Below are positions 12,000 through 23,571 of a DNA stretch of 64,000 nt, piece by piece (position 1 is the first letter of the stretch; every line of letters begins with the position of its first letter). Under the pieces are notes generated by a model that was not told the origin of the DNA, searched no databases, and was given only the letters and a program-made list of their open reading frames with translations. The position numbers and the translations under genes are program-made. Source of the stretch: Owenia fusiformis (Eukaryota > Annelida > Polychaeta > Sabellida > Oweniidae); contig CAIIXF020000001.1 of NCBI GenBank assembly GCA_903813345.2, positions 55,817,885-55,881,884 of the forward strand, written 5' to 3'.

Positions 12000-13340
12000 C
12001 ATCATAATTCAATCACCAAACATTTGCATTATCAGTGATGTTAGCCTAAATACACTGTAAAAGGGAGTTTTATAATGACCGTCATAATGTCCGCCCCCAT
12101 CAACCTAATATAGAGGAAAATATCGCATAGGACAGATATAGTATGGCAAGTGATTCTGGACAGTCATATCTTTCACCACTAGTACTTTCTGGCCACAAAT
12201 ACATCGGTTTTTATTGAAATATTTATGTTTTCTTTCAAGTGAAGTCCCCTTGATAAAAAATATAAATCCAAATCTCTGAAAGATTATTGATTATAGAACC
12301 TCACTCATGCTTTCCATTGTTTTCGACATCATTTTGTTCATAGCAAATTCGTATCTTCAAAATTAGACTTTCAATACCATTCTACATTTGAAGAAGATTT
12401 AGACCCCTTGTTGAATAATCTTGCAATAAAAATCAGAAAAAGATCCTCTTTTGAGTAAATAGTAATTTTGAAAAAATGTTGATATGGGGTCCCTATTCAT
12501 ATTTTTTCAAAATTCTCGATTAATATTTGTATTCCCATTGAGAATTTACTTGAAAGATAGTTGTGTTTATGAGAAATGTCATATCTAAATTGAGAAAGTA
12601 TACTCATGGTAAAAGATATGCCTGTCGAAAAGAACTTGCCAAACTATACCTGGTCCTTTTTTATATCACTGCTAGCTACAAAGCAGGATGAAACTAACTG
12701 GCGTTAGTATCATCCAAAATGGCGGACAAAATTTGTTTGATATCGATGAACCTTCGATTTTATCTCTGAGTCAAATAAACTGAAAACCACCCCGACGTCA
12801 TTGATGCACTAAAATTGGCTGACGTCTTGGGAAATTTGAAAAGGTTTACTAAATAGTAAAGTCGGAGTAGGGCAGCGATCATTTACATGTAGCTGAGTTC
12901 ATAAATACCCTTTGTATTTGTTCGACTTCACTTCTTAAAAGAGAGCTTCGTCTTCAGTAGTTCATAACTCTGCGCGCAGGGTAAGTTCATATTGGGATAT
13001 TGGGAACATTTGGGATTCTCTTGTCACAAATCTTGAGGATAGTCCGTATTTAACACGAGTTGCATGTCTGCATAACAAAGTTACATACACAATTTACACC
13101 ATCAACGTGGACATCTGTATTTATACAAATTGTAAAATGAGGCTTGAAGAAGTTTCCACTTGCCAATCGAGCAAAGTAAGTGTGCCTTTCGTTTCTTACA
13201 TCCGGCTCATCATATATAATTTAATGTCATCTTCGTGTGCATTGTGATGCACACGACTAGGATTCTCGAATTGACTACAGTATGTAAAAACATCGCTTCA
13301 TCACAATCACAATCATCACAAAAAATCATCAATGCGCTTC
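12000..13340. other. Non-genic stretch with an old dispersed repeat
   Basis: Parts of 12130-12660 resemble, in inverted orientation, 19680-20260 (shared CATTCTA-TTTGAAGAAG and AAAGGACCAGGT-TGG words). This suggests two decayed copies of one family. No exons identified. Confidence 0.4.
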
Positions 13341-13344
13341 AGTT

Positions 13345-13425
13345 CAGTTTTTATACAGCTGAAAAAGGACCCAGACAGGATCCGAAACGTCCTGTTTAGT
13401 AAAATAAAGGTTGTGAAAAAAAAAA
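13345..13425 (+). mobile_element. Degenerate Penelope-like 3' tail with hammerhead-like core
   Basis: CAGCTGAAAAAGGACCC, a short loop, then GGATCCGAAACGTC resembles the CUGA-nGA / stem II / GAAAC core of hammerhead ribozymes carried by Penelope-like elements, followed by AATAAAGG and poly-A. The CUGANGA box is imperfect, so it is probably inactive. No reverse transcriptase nearby. Confidence 0.4.
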
Positions 13426-14072
13426 TTGTGATTTAATAATCCAACTTGAAGAACATGTTTAAGAACCGCTTATCATGCATATGCGTAGCCAGACGGGGTG
13501 CGATGGGTGTGATCGAACCCCCCCCCCCCAACGATATCTGCGCCAATGACATATCGTATCCTATACTATCGTATACCGTATCCTGCAGTGAATGCAGTGA
13601 ATTTTTTGATTTCAAGTTTTAAGTAGTTACCGTTATATAGCTCCACACATTGTCCGAGATTCCCTTCTCAATTATGTTCCACTCATTCTTTCTTCTTGAA
13701 ACAGTCTTCAAAAAATCGCCCTTTCAATCGCAGTCGGGTGTCCCAAAAGTGATCCACTTTCTTATCACTTTTACTCAAAGGCATCGTGAATCCTTCAAAA
13801 CTGAAACTTCGGGCAAAACTTATTTTGGACACAGATAAGAAAGAAAGAAATGTTTCAAGTGTTGGGCATTCAGGGAGAAAATTTATATAGGATCACCAAT
13901 TTGTGGGGACATGTTGCAGGAATGACGGATTCACGCCAGTATTCAGTATTTCGAATTCCCTTCCGTCTGATCATCAGCATTATAGTTCGTCAGTTATCAA
14001 GACGATCTGGTTTTCTCGCCGCACAGCTACCTTGCCCATGTTAGCTGTCCATCGTTTCAGTATCCGTTTTAA

Positions 14073-14222
14073 CACATAAATAGGGAGTCAAAGCTGGCGT
14101 ATAAAATCGAAACGCCAACCTATACATTTGACCAATCGCCCATTCAAATGCATCGCTTTAATATTTTCCGTTCAGGTTTAGGTTGTGAAAAACATTGCAA
14201 GCTTAAACTCCCTATTATGTAT
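14073..14222. repeat. 150-bp inverted-repeat element
   Basis: ACATAAATAGGGAGTcAAAGC at the left is inverted as GCTTAAACTCCCTATTATGT at the right. Small MITE-like unit; no clear target duplication. Confidence 0.5.
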
Positions 14223-14799
14223 GTTTTGCCTTGGGTGGATGTGGGTGGTCTTTATGAAACAAACTTTTCGTGATCCAAGGAATCAAAATTACATTTAGGA
14301 TTTCGACCTGAAATATTGATTGCAATTTTCTTGGTTTAAAAATCCAAACGTTTTATTCAATGAACAAAAACATAAACAAAATATCAATAATTTTTAAACA
14401 TAAACGACAGTTTTTATTTCTAGATTCCAATCATTCCATGACAACACGATCACAAACTACAAGCAGAGGGATGACAGTTTTGTGTCACACTGGACTTACA
14501 TATGCCGTCTACGCCCTTTATCTGATTGCCCTTTGGATGTACTAACATCTCCAGATCTCGACTAAAACTCAAACACATATATGCAACATGGAGGATATTT
14601 AATTCCTATATTTTCATATTCTTGCTTCTTTTACTATTTCCATGATGCGTGGCTCTACTGTATTGCTGATAACTTAAACTGTAGTACCAGGTGAATAAAT
14701 ACATTTGGAGCCGATGCATTTGTATAAGCAATAAAACGAAAAAAAATTTTTTCGAAGTATGTTGTGTTATATTGATATAATTGACAACAATTGTATGTA

Positions 14800-14972
14800 C
14801 TCAGTAATAAAACCTGTCTAATCCGAACGCCTCTTGGACTGGTCAAAATTGTTAGGCTAAGCAGGTGTTCACATTTCAATGTTAAATAAAACGTAAGAGA
14901 GGTGTTCGGATTAGAGAGGTATTCAGATTAGAGAGGTGTTCGGATTAGAGAGGTGTACAGGTTTCACTGTAT
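14800..14972. repeat. Pogo/Tigger-like MITE with 16-bp tandem units
   Basis: The left end ACCTGTCTAATCCGAACGCC is inverted by GGTGTACAGGTTTCACTGTA at the right. Inside, a 16-base unit (GATTAGAGAGGTGTTC) repeats about four times. Similar words recur at 41895-41985 and 58660-58800. Confidence 0.55.
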
Positions 14973-16275
14973 ATAGCACATAAGTGCAAGGGTTTTGGGA
15001 AGTCAGAGGTCCACTTGTGCTAGACATAGTTTTTCTGAAAGATGACTTTAAATATTATACCCAGGCCTTTAAATCTTGATACACTTAAACATGTGAACAT
15101 CATTGCATTGAATTCTAACACAAATATTTCATCCGATGGACATGTTTATAGCTGCATTATACCTACTGATAGCTGCATGATAGCTGCGTGACAAATGGAT
15201 ATTTAAAGGCCCCATATAAAGTTTGAGTATATGTTTTTATCACACATTTACTATTTTTTATGAGTTTAAAAGTCAGTCTTTTCTAAATATATTAAACTTC
15301 CAAAACTATAGGTTGAAAAGAAAATATAAATATGTTTTAAATATTACTATTTACAATTGGTCTCTTTAAGAACTAAAATTTGAAAATGCTTTTTTCTCTG
15401 AACCACTTTCAGGCATGGATGAGTTCAATTTCTTGCTTATTCTAATCCACCAATTTTCCTTATTTTTCTACAAAAGCGATGAATGCATTTGCGATGGTGT
15501 GAATTATCACTCATTAAAACATATGCGTCACGAGCTCTAAAATTCAGTTTTAATAATTCTATTTATGTAGCTAAGGGCCTTTAATAAATCAGTTCATTAT
15601 TTGTTATCGTCTATTAACACGTATCAATTGTCACCCTACCTCCTAACTCTAATTATGGTATGAATATATCATAGTAATTAGAATTAAAATATATATCTTA
15701 GTTCTTGTAGGCATTTTGATCTTCATTAATGAAAATATTTCCAAGGAACAATCTGTGCAAAATGACACCATAGACAATAAAAACATTTATGAAAGAAACT
15801 GAATTCATTTTAAGAAAGGAATAATATACCAAAAACTCATTTCAAATGGCAATATGGTGATTTTACTTGTGGATTGATGAAGAAAGATATACCAAAAATG
15901 TATTTGTTATTATGAAGTAGTTTTTCATGACGCAAATTTTAAAATGGCCGCCACTAAATTATTGCAGCAAATCATGCATAAAGCAATCTATTAGTGTGCT
16001 TGTGAAATTCCTATGTTCCAACATTAGAAGATTAGGAACGCCACACTTAACCAACACAATAATATCAAAACTTCAGATCGCGAGGCTCTTTTCTTCCTCA
16101 TGTCGACAAGGTGTGGAGTTCTGCGAGTCCCTGGGAGATAGTTATCCAATAGCATAGATTGATTAGATTAATCGTCCAGCGACGCTCGCTGCGCTGAATT
16201 TTCTTGGACCTCTTTTAGTTTCAGTTAGCATTCAGTTGATGCGGTAATTACTTTAGAAGGGGGTGGTGACATCTG

Positions 16276-17768
16276 TCAGTGTTCTACTGATGGCAGCAAA
16301 TCTACGTGTTTTAATTGACTATGGGAACTGGTGTGCTTCTTCAGTAAGGGCGCTTTATTAGGCGTAGATGTGTTACTTTTTTGAGTTTCAGCTTTATTCA
16401 ATGAGCTATTGGAGGTAGATATGTTTATATTGTCACCAGATACGTTCTCTTGAAGGGAAAAACATGTTCTGAATTCCGTGTTAGGTCCATTCACGTCCGT
16501 TCCCGAGGACCTGATCCATCTAGTGACGTCAGCAGACACGCGGGCAGATGGAGATGTGGGGGTTTCGGGAAGATCGAAGCTGGCGCTGAAATGTGTCGAA
16601 TCGGTCACAATTTCGGGCATTGGGGAGACTGATGTAGGTTTATATTTCCCACGAATCTCCAAGGCGAAATTATGTGAAAAAGCGTTGCTTAATTTTGCTC
16701 GCTGTTTACGTTCACTACACGTTGAGAACTGTGATGTTTTGCGAGGAGCGAATGGTGACAATGAATGTCGGCGATCGGGACGGGAGAGTGTTATCGTTGA
16801 ACAAGCTGATAGAGACCATTTGTCTGCGTCAATCATAACACGGAGCGAATCAATGCTGCTGACGTCATCATTTTCGAAGGCGCGGTGATTTCCTGCTTGC
16901 AGTGAGGCTCTATGCGGGTGCAAAAAATTTTCGGATTCTTTCCGATTCTGGATGATAACACGATTGTCGGCAGGTGGATCAGTTTCAACTGTAGAAACAT
17001 TAACATCAACAATATGCGATTGCTTTAAAAACTCTGGAAGTTGATTGTTAATGGAGCACGACTTTTCCACATCGTCATTTGAAGCGAGATGAAAATGTGG
17101 ATCCAAGAAGAGGCGTGCTCGCCCCGCATTTTCTTGTCGTTTGGTGCAGACGGATGTGCAGCGTCCAATGAGTCTACGAAACATTGCATTAAACATGTTT
17201 TTCTGGGTCAGCAACATCAAAGGAATGATGGATGGGTATGCCATTGTGAATAAATATTGGAACGTAAGCAATTCAACCAGCAGATCCATACCCAGAAGAA
17301 TTACTATCATTTCAAGGGACCCAATCACGATTCCTGCGATGAGGAGGCTCACCATTGACTTTGTTGCACGGAGCTCAAGCCCAGAAACGATGGGTGCAAC
17401 TACAGTGGGAGAATTTGGAGAAGGGAATTCGAAGGTGGTCGCATTGTAGCTATGTGAGGGTTCAATAATGATTGGTTCCGTAGGAAGAACACCTTGTTGC
17501 CGATTGGATTCAAATCGTCCAAGGGGACGACACAATTTCAGAACGATTCCAAGAAGAAGTAGTATAGGGGCAAATCGAAACAAAAAAGTGTATGTAGTCG
17601 TGATGAGCAGATGACGATGTCCAACAGCGCATTTTCCAGCAACCGGGTTGAATGTAAATCCTCCAAATATGGCAAGAGACCCAAACAAAGCTAAAAATAA
17701 AATAGAAGTAGTACACAATACTGTTTGCAAAATTGCAAAAAAGAACAGCCACAATTTGACGACTTTTT
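16276..17768 (-). CDS. GPCR exon 4: TM4-TM7 and long cytoplasmic tail
   Basis: A 1493-base exon following ACCATAG. It encodes TM4 (WLFFFAILQTVLC), TM5 (TYTFLFRFAPILLLLGIVL), a short third intracellular loop of about 58 residues, TM6, TM7 and a tail rich in Ser, Thr, Asn and Pro. Nearly 80% of the protein is in this exon. Confidence 0.88.
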
Positions 17769-20700
17769 CTATGGTGAAATAGCAACTTTAATACATTAAA
17801 ATTACCTGGAGTGATGAAACATCCTGCGATTAAAAATTTATTCCATTTTGACAATGTGCCACCTATGTTTATATATGTCGCTGGTCGAAATATTGCATTC
17901 CATCTGAAAAAATGAAGAACTAAATAAAACGATTTGAGCTGAGAAGCTATATTATGACAATAAATTTGATAAAATCAAAGGAAGCATGAAGGACACATGG
18001 TCATTAATAAATGGCATCCTTAAGCGAAAAATCTCCCCAAAAAAATTTTCTACTACATTTAGATCAGGAGATAAGCACTTTAAGGATCCCCAAGAAATTG
18101 CAAACAACTTCAACAATTTTTTCTCTAATATTGGAAACAACCTTGCTAGAAAAATTCCAATCTCTCAAAAACAGCCCAGGTATTATTTAGAAAAAATTTA
18201 AAAAAATTTCAATAGGTCAATATTTTTATCAGATGTCTCAAATGATGAAATGAGCAAAATCTTACAAGAACTTGAAGACAAAAGCCCTGGTCAAGATCAA
18301 ATCAAACCAATTGCAATAAAAACAGCCAAGGATAATTTAATTATACCTCTGACATATATATGCAACCTCTCTCTTTCAACAGCAACATTTCCAGACTTAC
18401 TAAAAAAAGCAAAGGTCAAGCCTATATTTAAAAAGGAGGATGAAACTAAATTCAATAACTACAGACCAATTTCCCTATTATCAATATTCTCTAAAGTATT
18501 GGAGCGAGTAATTCTGTTTTCCTTTCAATAACTAATTGATACATCAAAATAAAGAATAATTGCATTTTTGGTGAAAATGAGGTTAACAACTTTGACAAAG
18601 TACAGGGTGACCGGAAAAAAAGGAGACCATTGAAGTAATCAATTTCTCCTAAACTAGACAAGTGCCATCAATGAAATTTTGCATACACTGGAACAGTTAT
18701 ATGGAAATTTGTTACTGAAGGTTTCAATACAAGCATTCAACTGGTTCAGGAGCTATGATCATTTACATAACATGCTCTAAATAGGCACAATTGAGACCAA
18801 CGCAGAGTTGGATTCATATGGCAAACTACCCTTACATGTTCTGCCCTCTATGGCATTATTATGGCATTACATATAGCAGTGATTGCCTTCTTTAGGTCAA
18901 CAATAGTCTGAGGATTGTTTTGGTATAGATTGTCTTTCAAATATCCATACAAAAAGAAATCAGCAGGATTCAAGTCTAGGCTGTAATGGCAATGAAGGGT
19001 TATCTGACATGTGGTTCATCATCCTGTTGCCAAAGTGCTGATTTACCAAATCTTAAGAGTCACTTTAGGTATTGGGCATAGTGCCATGTTACTAAAACCA
19101 CTATATGGCACAATTAAATCCCATATGAAAACCAAGGGCTGCCCAAAACCTCCTTAGGATGATACTGTAACTGAGTGGGACCACTGAGTCAGAAGCCATA
19201 GGTCAGATAAGCTTCGTCTCCATACACCTCAAATTTGAATCCACCTGATTTCTTTTTGTGGGGCAATTTGAAAGACAATGTGTACCAAAACAATCCTGAG
19301 ACAATTGCTGACCTAAAGGTGGCAATAAATGCTAAATGTAATGCCATAACAAGGTCGGAATATGTAAGGGTATTTGCCAAATGTATCCAGCTCTGCGTTG
19401 GTCTCAATTGCGCCTATTTGGAGCATGTTATGTAAATGATCATAGCTCCTGAACCAGTTGACTGCTTGTATTGACACTTTCAGGAACAAATTTCCATAGA
19501 ACTGTCCTGATGTATGCAAAATTTCATTGATGTCACTAGTCTATTTTAGGAGATATTGCCTATTTCAATGGTCTCCTTTTTTTCCGGTCACCCTGTATGT
19601 TGATGGGTTGATTGCTAGCTAAAACTCTTCAAGTCCGATTGACTTTATTAACATTGTATTTACTTTTCTTTGAGATAATGAATGGATCTAAAAGATATAC
19701 CTGTCTTTATGGTCAGAAAATAGTCAAAATCCAAGATATAACCGTCTAAAATTGTTTGCGATAACCTGCCTTAACCTTTGTGTAATAATAAGTACGATAT
19801 GACCGATAACAACAATATTTATCTTGTTTTAGTTTCATGTGCCTAGATATTCATTCTTAGAAAGGGAATAACATGTTTGATTAACAAACAAGTCTTATTT
19901 AAAAACAACAAAGGACCAGGTGTGGTATGGTATGGCAAAATTTAGACAGTCATTTTTGAACATGTGTATTTTGTAACCATAAATATAACATTTCCAATCA
20001 ACCAAGCAAGGTAACCAAGCAAGATAATAAAATTATAAATGAAACCGAAACCGAAACTATAAATTGGACCCTACCTGATGAACCTATTTTTCAAATTAAC
20101 TTAGTTATTTACTAAAAAGAGAACGATCTTGTTGTTCTCACTGTCATTGCATAAATCTTCTTCAAAAATAGAATGGCAATGACCATGTGACAAGTCCAAG
20201 CATGCAAATCATTATGGATTTTTCTTGGACATTTTATATTAATAAACCAATGCCTGTGGTTTGTCTATAAATTGAAAATACATTAGCTGACTAGATCTGA
20301 TCCTTATAATCACTGGTACTACACGCTTTTAACTAGTTAGCATAACTGTCAGTTTCGGTTACAAAATCTAAAAATGTCGTGGAAATGCTGCCTACAACTC
20401 GTGAAATATGGAAACAAGTAAAAACGTGCCTTCGAGGTTCCGCCATTTTGTTACCCAAACGTTTTGGTAACTAGTTTGGATATGTGCAGTTTGTTCCAGA
20501 AGGGCAGATGAAATTGTCAATTTCAGTACTCACCGATCGACTGCGATAAGCGCAAGCAGCAAAATCGAAACGTTGTCAAGAATATAGCTACAAACGCCCA
20601 CAACGGAACACATCGAATCTGTGAACACGTGCGTTATCCCTCTAAGTCCAGTAGCAACAGCAACAACGATTGAAAGAGTTGAATGGTACCCGGAAATCAC

Positions 20701-21598
20701 CAGGTGGACCACTGATAGAAATACAAGCAAGAACCCTAAAACAAATTAAATCACGTTATAAACCTAGAAGGGTATTTTTCCGAAATTGGGAGATCGAAAT
20801 CACGAAGACAATAAATTGCCAAAACATAATTGCCAATCCATCGTTTTGATATGAAATTTATTTACCTTATTAAAAATAAAACGATGTAAATTCATCAAAA
20901 AACGCTCCTAATTCAATTAAGACAAGAAAACGGCAGAATTTGCTGGTCAAGAAATAATTTGTTTATTGACAAGGAGGATTGGCTCCCAGGATCGAAACTC
21001 GATATTTTCCAACAATGAAAACGTCGAAATGTCGTTATTTTCTGAAATTAAAACCGACTATAAATTCAAAATAAACAGTTCAAAAGATTCGAACCAATAT
21101 CTCGATCGTTTCTTGTGAGTTTTGGAATTTTTCGTTTGGAAATAAGACCAAAATTCACGATTTAAATGTTGAAGTGAACAAAATGGCGGCTGTTTGAATT
21201 CGAATTTTGTATTACGACATACCCATATATGGGACAGAATATCGGTGGTGCAGTCTGGGAGCCAATCCTCCTTGTTTATTGAGGTCTGAGAAAATTTTTT
21301 AGCCATTTTTTATTTATACTCGTGAGTACAAAGTGCGTATGGCGAGATTGACACGTTAGTCCGAGCTCAGTTTTAAAAGACTGCAGTACTAGAATTTCAA
21401 ATAATGGTCTACAAGGTAAATGTAACTAACTAACAGTTAAGTTTGATAAATTCCAACTCATTACTTACATAGCTGTGTCCGTTCCTGTCGCCTGATCAAT
21501 GTCATGAGGACGGAAATGTTGAACAGAATGCCAAATCCCCCAATAAACGGTGTAACCACTCCAGCAACATACCGTTGTATCATGTGAAATTCTGCCAT
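16276..21598 (-). CDS. Orphan class A (rhodopsin-like) GPCR, four exons
   Basis: Exons in transcription order: 21469-21598, 20534-20735, 17806-17903, 16276-17768. All boundaries are GT-AG and phases agree, giving 640 codons plus stop. Seven hydrophobic segments are visible: TM1 about 11-33, TM2 44-70, TM3 85-108, TM4 150-178, TM5 196-222, TM6 281-302, TM7 306-330. The end of TM3 reads AVDRW where most class A receptors have DRY. Cysteines at the top of TM3 (MCSVVGVC) and in loop 2 (GKCAVG) fit the conserved disulfide. TM7 lacks a clean NPxxY; YPSIIP sits there. The ~305-residue Ser/Thr-rich C-terminal tail is unusually long and offers many phosphorylation sites. The start ATG at 21598 gives a short extracellular N-terminus with no visible glycosylation site. 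Ligand unknown; orphan GPCRs of this kind are expanded in lophotrochozoans. Introns hold a LINE, a foldback element and a MITE. Confidence 0.85.
17940..18535 (+). pseudogene. Truncated non-LTR retrotransposon (LINE) reverse-transcriptase fragment
   Basis: One frame with a single stop at 18199 reads through GSMKDTWSLINGIL, IANNFNNFFSNIG, KSPGQDQI and NYRPISLLSIFSKVLERVI. These are the linker and first RT motifs of Jockey/CR1-like LINEs. The catalytic YADD part is absent. It lies in GPCR intron 2, antisense to the receptor. Confidence 0.88.
18603..19595. mobile_element. Foldback mariner-like element with transposase remnants in both arms
   Basis: Ends CAGGGTGACCGGAAAAAA and TTTTTTTCCGGTCACCCTG are inverted and flanked by TA (18601-18602, 19596-19597). 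The two arms match over roughly 380 bases each. The right arm reads NPPDFFLWGNLKDNVYQNNP, a DDE transposase C-terminal signature; the left arm carries the same sequence reversed (about 18880-18980). It sits in GPCR intron 2. Confidence 0.88.
20969..21275. mobile_element. 307-bp MITE in GPCR intron 1
   Basis: Ends ACAAGGAGGATTGGCTCCCA and TGGGAGCCAATCCTCCTTGT are inverted repeats. TTATTG flanks both ends (20963-20968, 21276-21281) as a likely 6-bp duplication. One end of the same family is seen near 44430-44450. Confidence 0.85.
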
Positions 21599-21599
21599 G

Positions 21600-23160
21600 G
21601 CGCCCACTTTCAAATCCACAAGGTAAAACTGATGAGACAAATATTAAAATCAAATGACATGTCTAAATCAAATGTATCAGAAATGTATTTATTAAGATTT
21701 TGAAACAAGAACTATTACTTACTCTACGATCCAAGAATGTTAGGCAATCGTGTCAGAACAGAACCTATGTTCTTTGAATTTCCTAAAAGAAGTCACATGC
21801 ACGGCAATGCGTGTTCACTCTGTTGAATGAAATATATTCTATTTGCGAGCGCTGTTGGTCAATTAGCACATACTCTCAAAACAGATATCGTCATCATAAC
21901 AATACATGTGCCATAGTAATAATTATATAAAGATGAGTTGTCATCACTTCTAGGTTTGAACAAGGCACTGGCATCAACAAAAACGCCTACTGATTGTGTT
22001 CTGTTAAAATGGTAAAGGCAAATCTGATGAGCGAAACCCAGGGAAAATATTTTATCAACTCACTTCTTATTTTGAACATGTCAGGATATAATTAACGAGG
22101 CAGTATGTATCTCACTTTTGGTAAAATCGACAACACCCGTGGCTGACATATACTAAATGGGGCATGTATTATTCAAGTTATACGTAGCCTAAAAAGTAAA
22201 AATGTCAAAATTTTCATTAATATAGGCACAATGCCACAGTGCCTGTATGTACCATATGTGACATTTGGGCACCCCTTTGTTGTTTCCATTGTCTGTTCCC
22301 AACGCGTTTTTATATATGTTTCTCTAATCTGGATACAAGACTCCTGTGAGTCAGTAAGACGTAGCACCGCATTATTTGCTTTTGTGTTGTTCTTGTACCA
22401 ATCTCAATGTCAAAGATCATATGGAGGGCATGGAGAAAAACTTCTCTCTAGGAAATACCAAATATTCACGGAATTGTTTGAAATATTTCATAAATGCAGG
22501 ATTTACAGTTACTATGAATACTATAGTATCAAACTTTTGAAATTATATCTGGAAAAAATATATTTTGTAAGGAGATATTTGACAATATTTACACAAAGGA
22601 ATTCAACAATTTTGGTAACACCAAGGACCTGTCACTTTTGATATATAATTCAAAAACAATGGGCAGAACTGGAAAACCACGGTCTAAAAAAATTGCCCGG
22701 ATTTTGAGAAATTGGACGTGGAAAGGTTATTTTTTCAATTTGCTTCAAATGACAATACAAGTTGCCAGAAGTTGACATCTTATCTGAGATCTGACCTTTC
22801 CTCGACCTTCAGTTTTCTTAAATTATGGGCTACATGTATTTGCTAAATTGTAAATTGAATAATCTCACCAGTGATATGTATGTATATGACACAAACTGGG
22901 ACAAATAAACAGAGCTTGGACATAAAGGTGTACTCACTTTTAGGGCCAACCTGAATATGGATAAAACTGGATCTAAAGTGGACTTTGGAAAACAATTTGT
23001 TAGTTGGGATTCACTAATTTGGGAGTTGCCATATTTTTCTAAAATGTTGACTGAACTTGGGTGATAATAAAGAAAGACTGTTATACAGAATTCTTGTACA
23101 GAACCTATTGTGTCTTGTTTCACCCTTTGTACCCACAGCAAATATTCCTAAGAGATTCAT
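21600..23160. other. Intergenic region between the GPCR and LSG1
   Basis: It would hold the GPCR promoter and 5' UTR (GPCR reads leftward from 21598) and lies downstream of LSG1. No exon, TATA box or clear repeat could be assigned. Confidence 0.4.
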
Positions 23161-23180
23161 TCTATAGTCTTTTTTAAATT

Positions 23181-23186
23181 TTTATT
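23181..23186 (-). promoter_or_regulatory. Possible LSG1 polyadenylation signal
   Basis: AATAAA on the minus strand, about 220 bases beyond the LSG1 stop, in an A/T-rich stretch. The position is plausible, but nothing in the sequence confirms cleavage here. Confidence 0.35.
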
Positions 23187-23403
23187 AGCTTTTGGAATAG
23201 TACATCATATGATAGACACACTCCCTCATATTTTAAAAGGGAAAACAGTAATGACTCTCCTACAACTTATCATGCCAAGAAAACTATTTTTTGGCAAACA
23301 ATTTGCGACCAAATTATAAGTTACGACTGTTCCAAAAATGGACCCCCGAATACTGGAAAAATAAAGTTTCTTCTATGGACAGAGATTTAAAAATGTTCAG
23401 AGT

Positions 23404-23571
23404 TCAGTGTTTGTCTAGATCAGTATGTATTCGCCTCAGTTTTTGTTTCTTCCCTTTATTGCAATGTTTCTTCCATGGTTTGTCATTAACTGAGGAGCTA
23501 CTGGACTGTAAACCCTCCCTTAGGCCTCCTTTGTCACCATGGACACCTTTACGATGCAGCTGACTTTCTCG
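23404..23571 (-). CDS. LSG1: LSG1 exon 14, C-terminal basic tail
   Basis: Fifty-five codons plus TGA, after acceptor TTCCAG. It ends in NDKPWKKHCNKGKKQK and a short RRIHTDLDKH tail, matching the Lys/Arg-rich C-terminus of LSG1 (KPWKKH, then a KxRRxxxxLD-type end). A possible polyadenylation signal lies about 220 bases downstream. Confidence 0.92.
   Translation of the reverse strand, partial: RESQLHRKGVHGDKGGLREGLQSSSSSVNDKPWKKHCNKGKKQKLRRIHTDLDKH

Larger units (their letters stand above)
13430..16275. other. Intergenic region with small inverted-repeat elements
   Basis: Apart from the two elements listed separately (14073-14222, 14800-14972) I see no exon. Near 13485 a GCGTAGCCAG block is followed by a poly-C run; the same word precedes a poly-G run near 9700, so these are pieces of a shared repeat. 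Confidence 0.5.

Noticed and set aside
16450-16888. Plus-strand frames opposite the GPCR tail
   Set aside because: They are antisense shadows of the receptor exon with no family resemblance.
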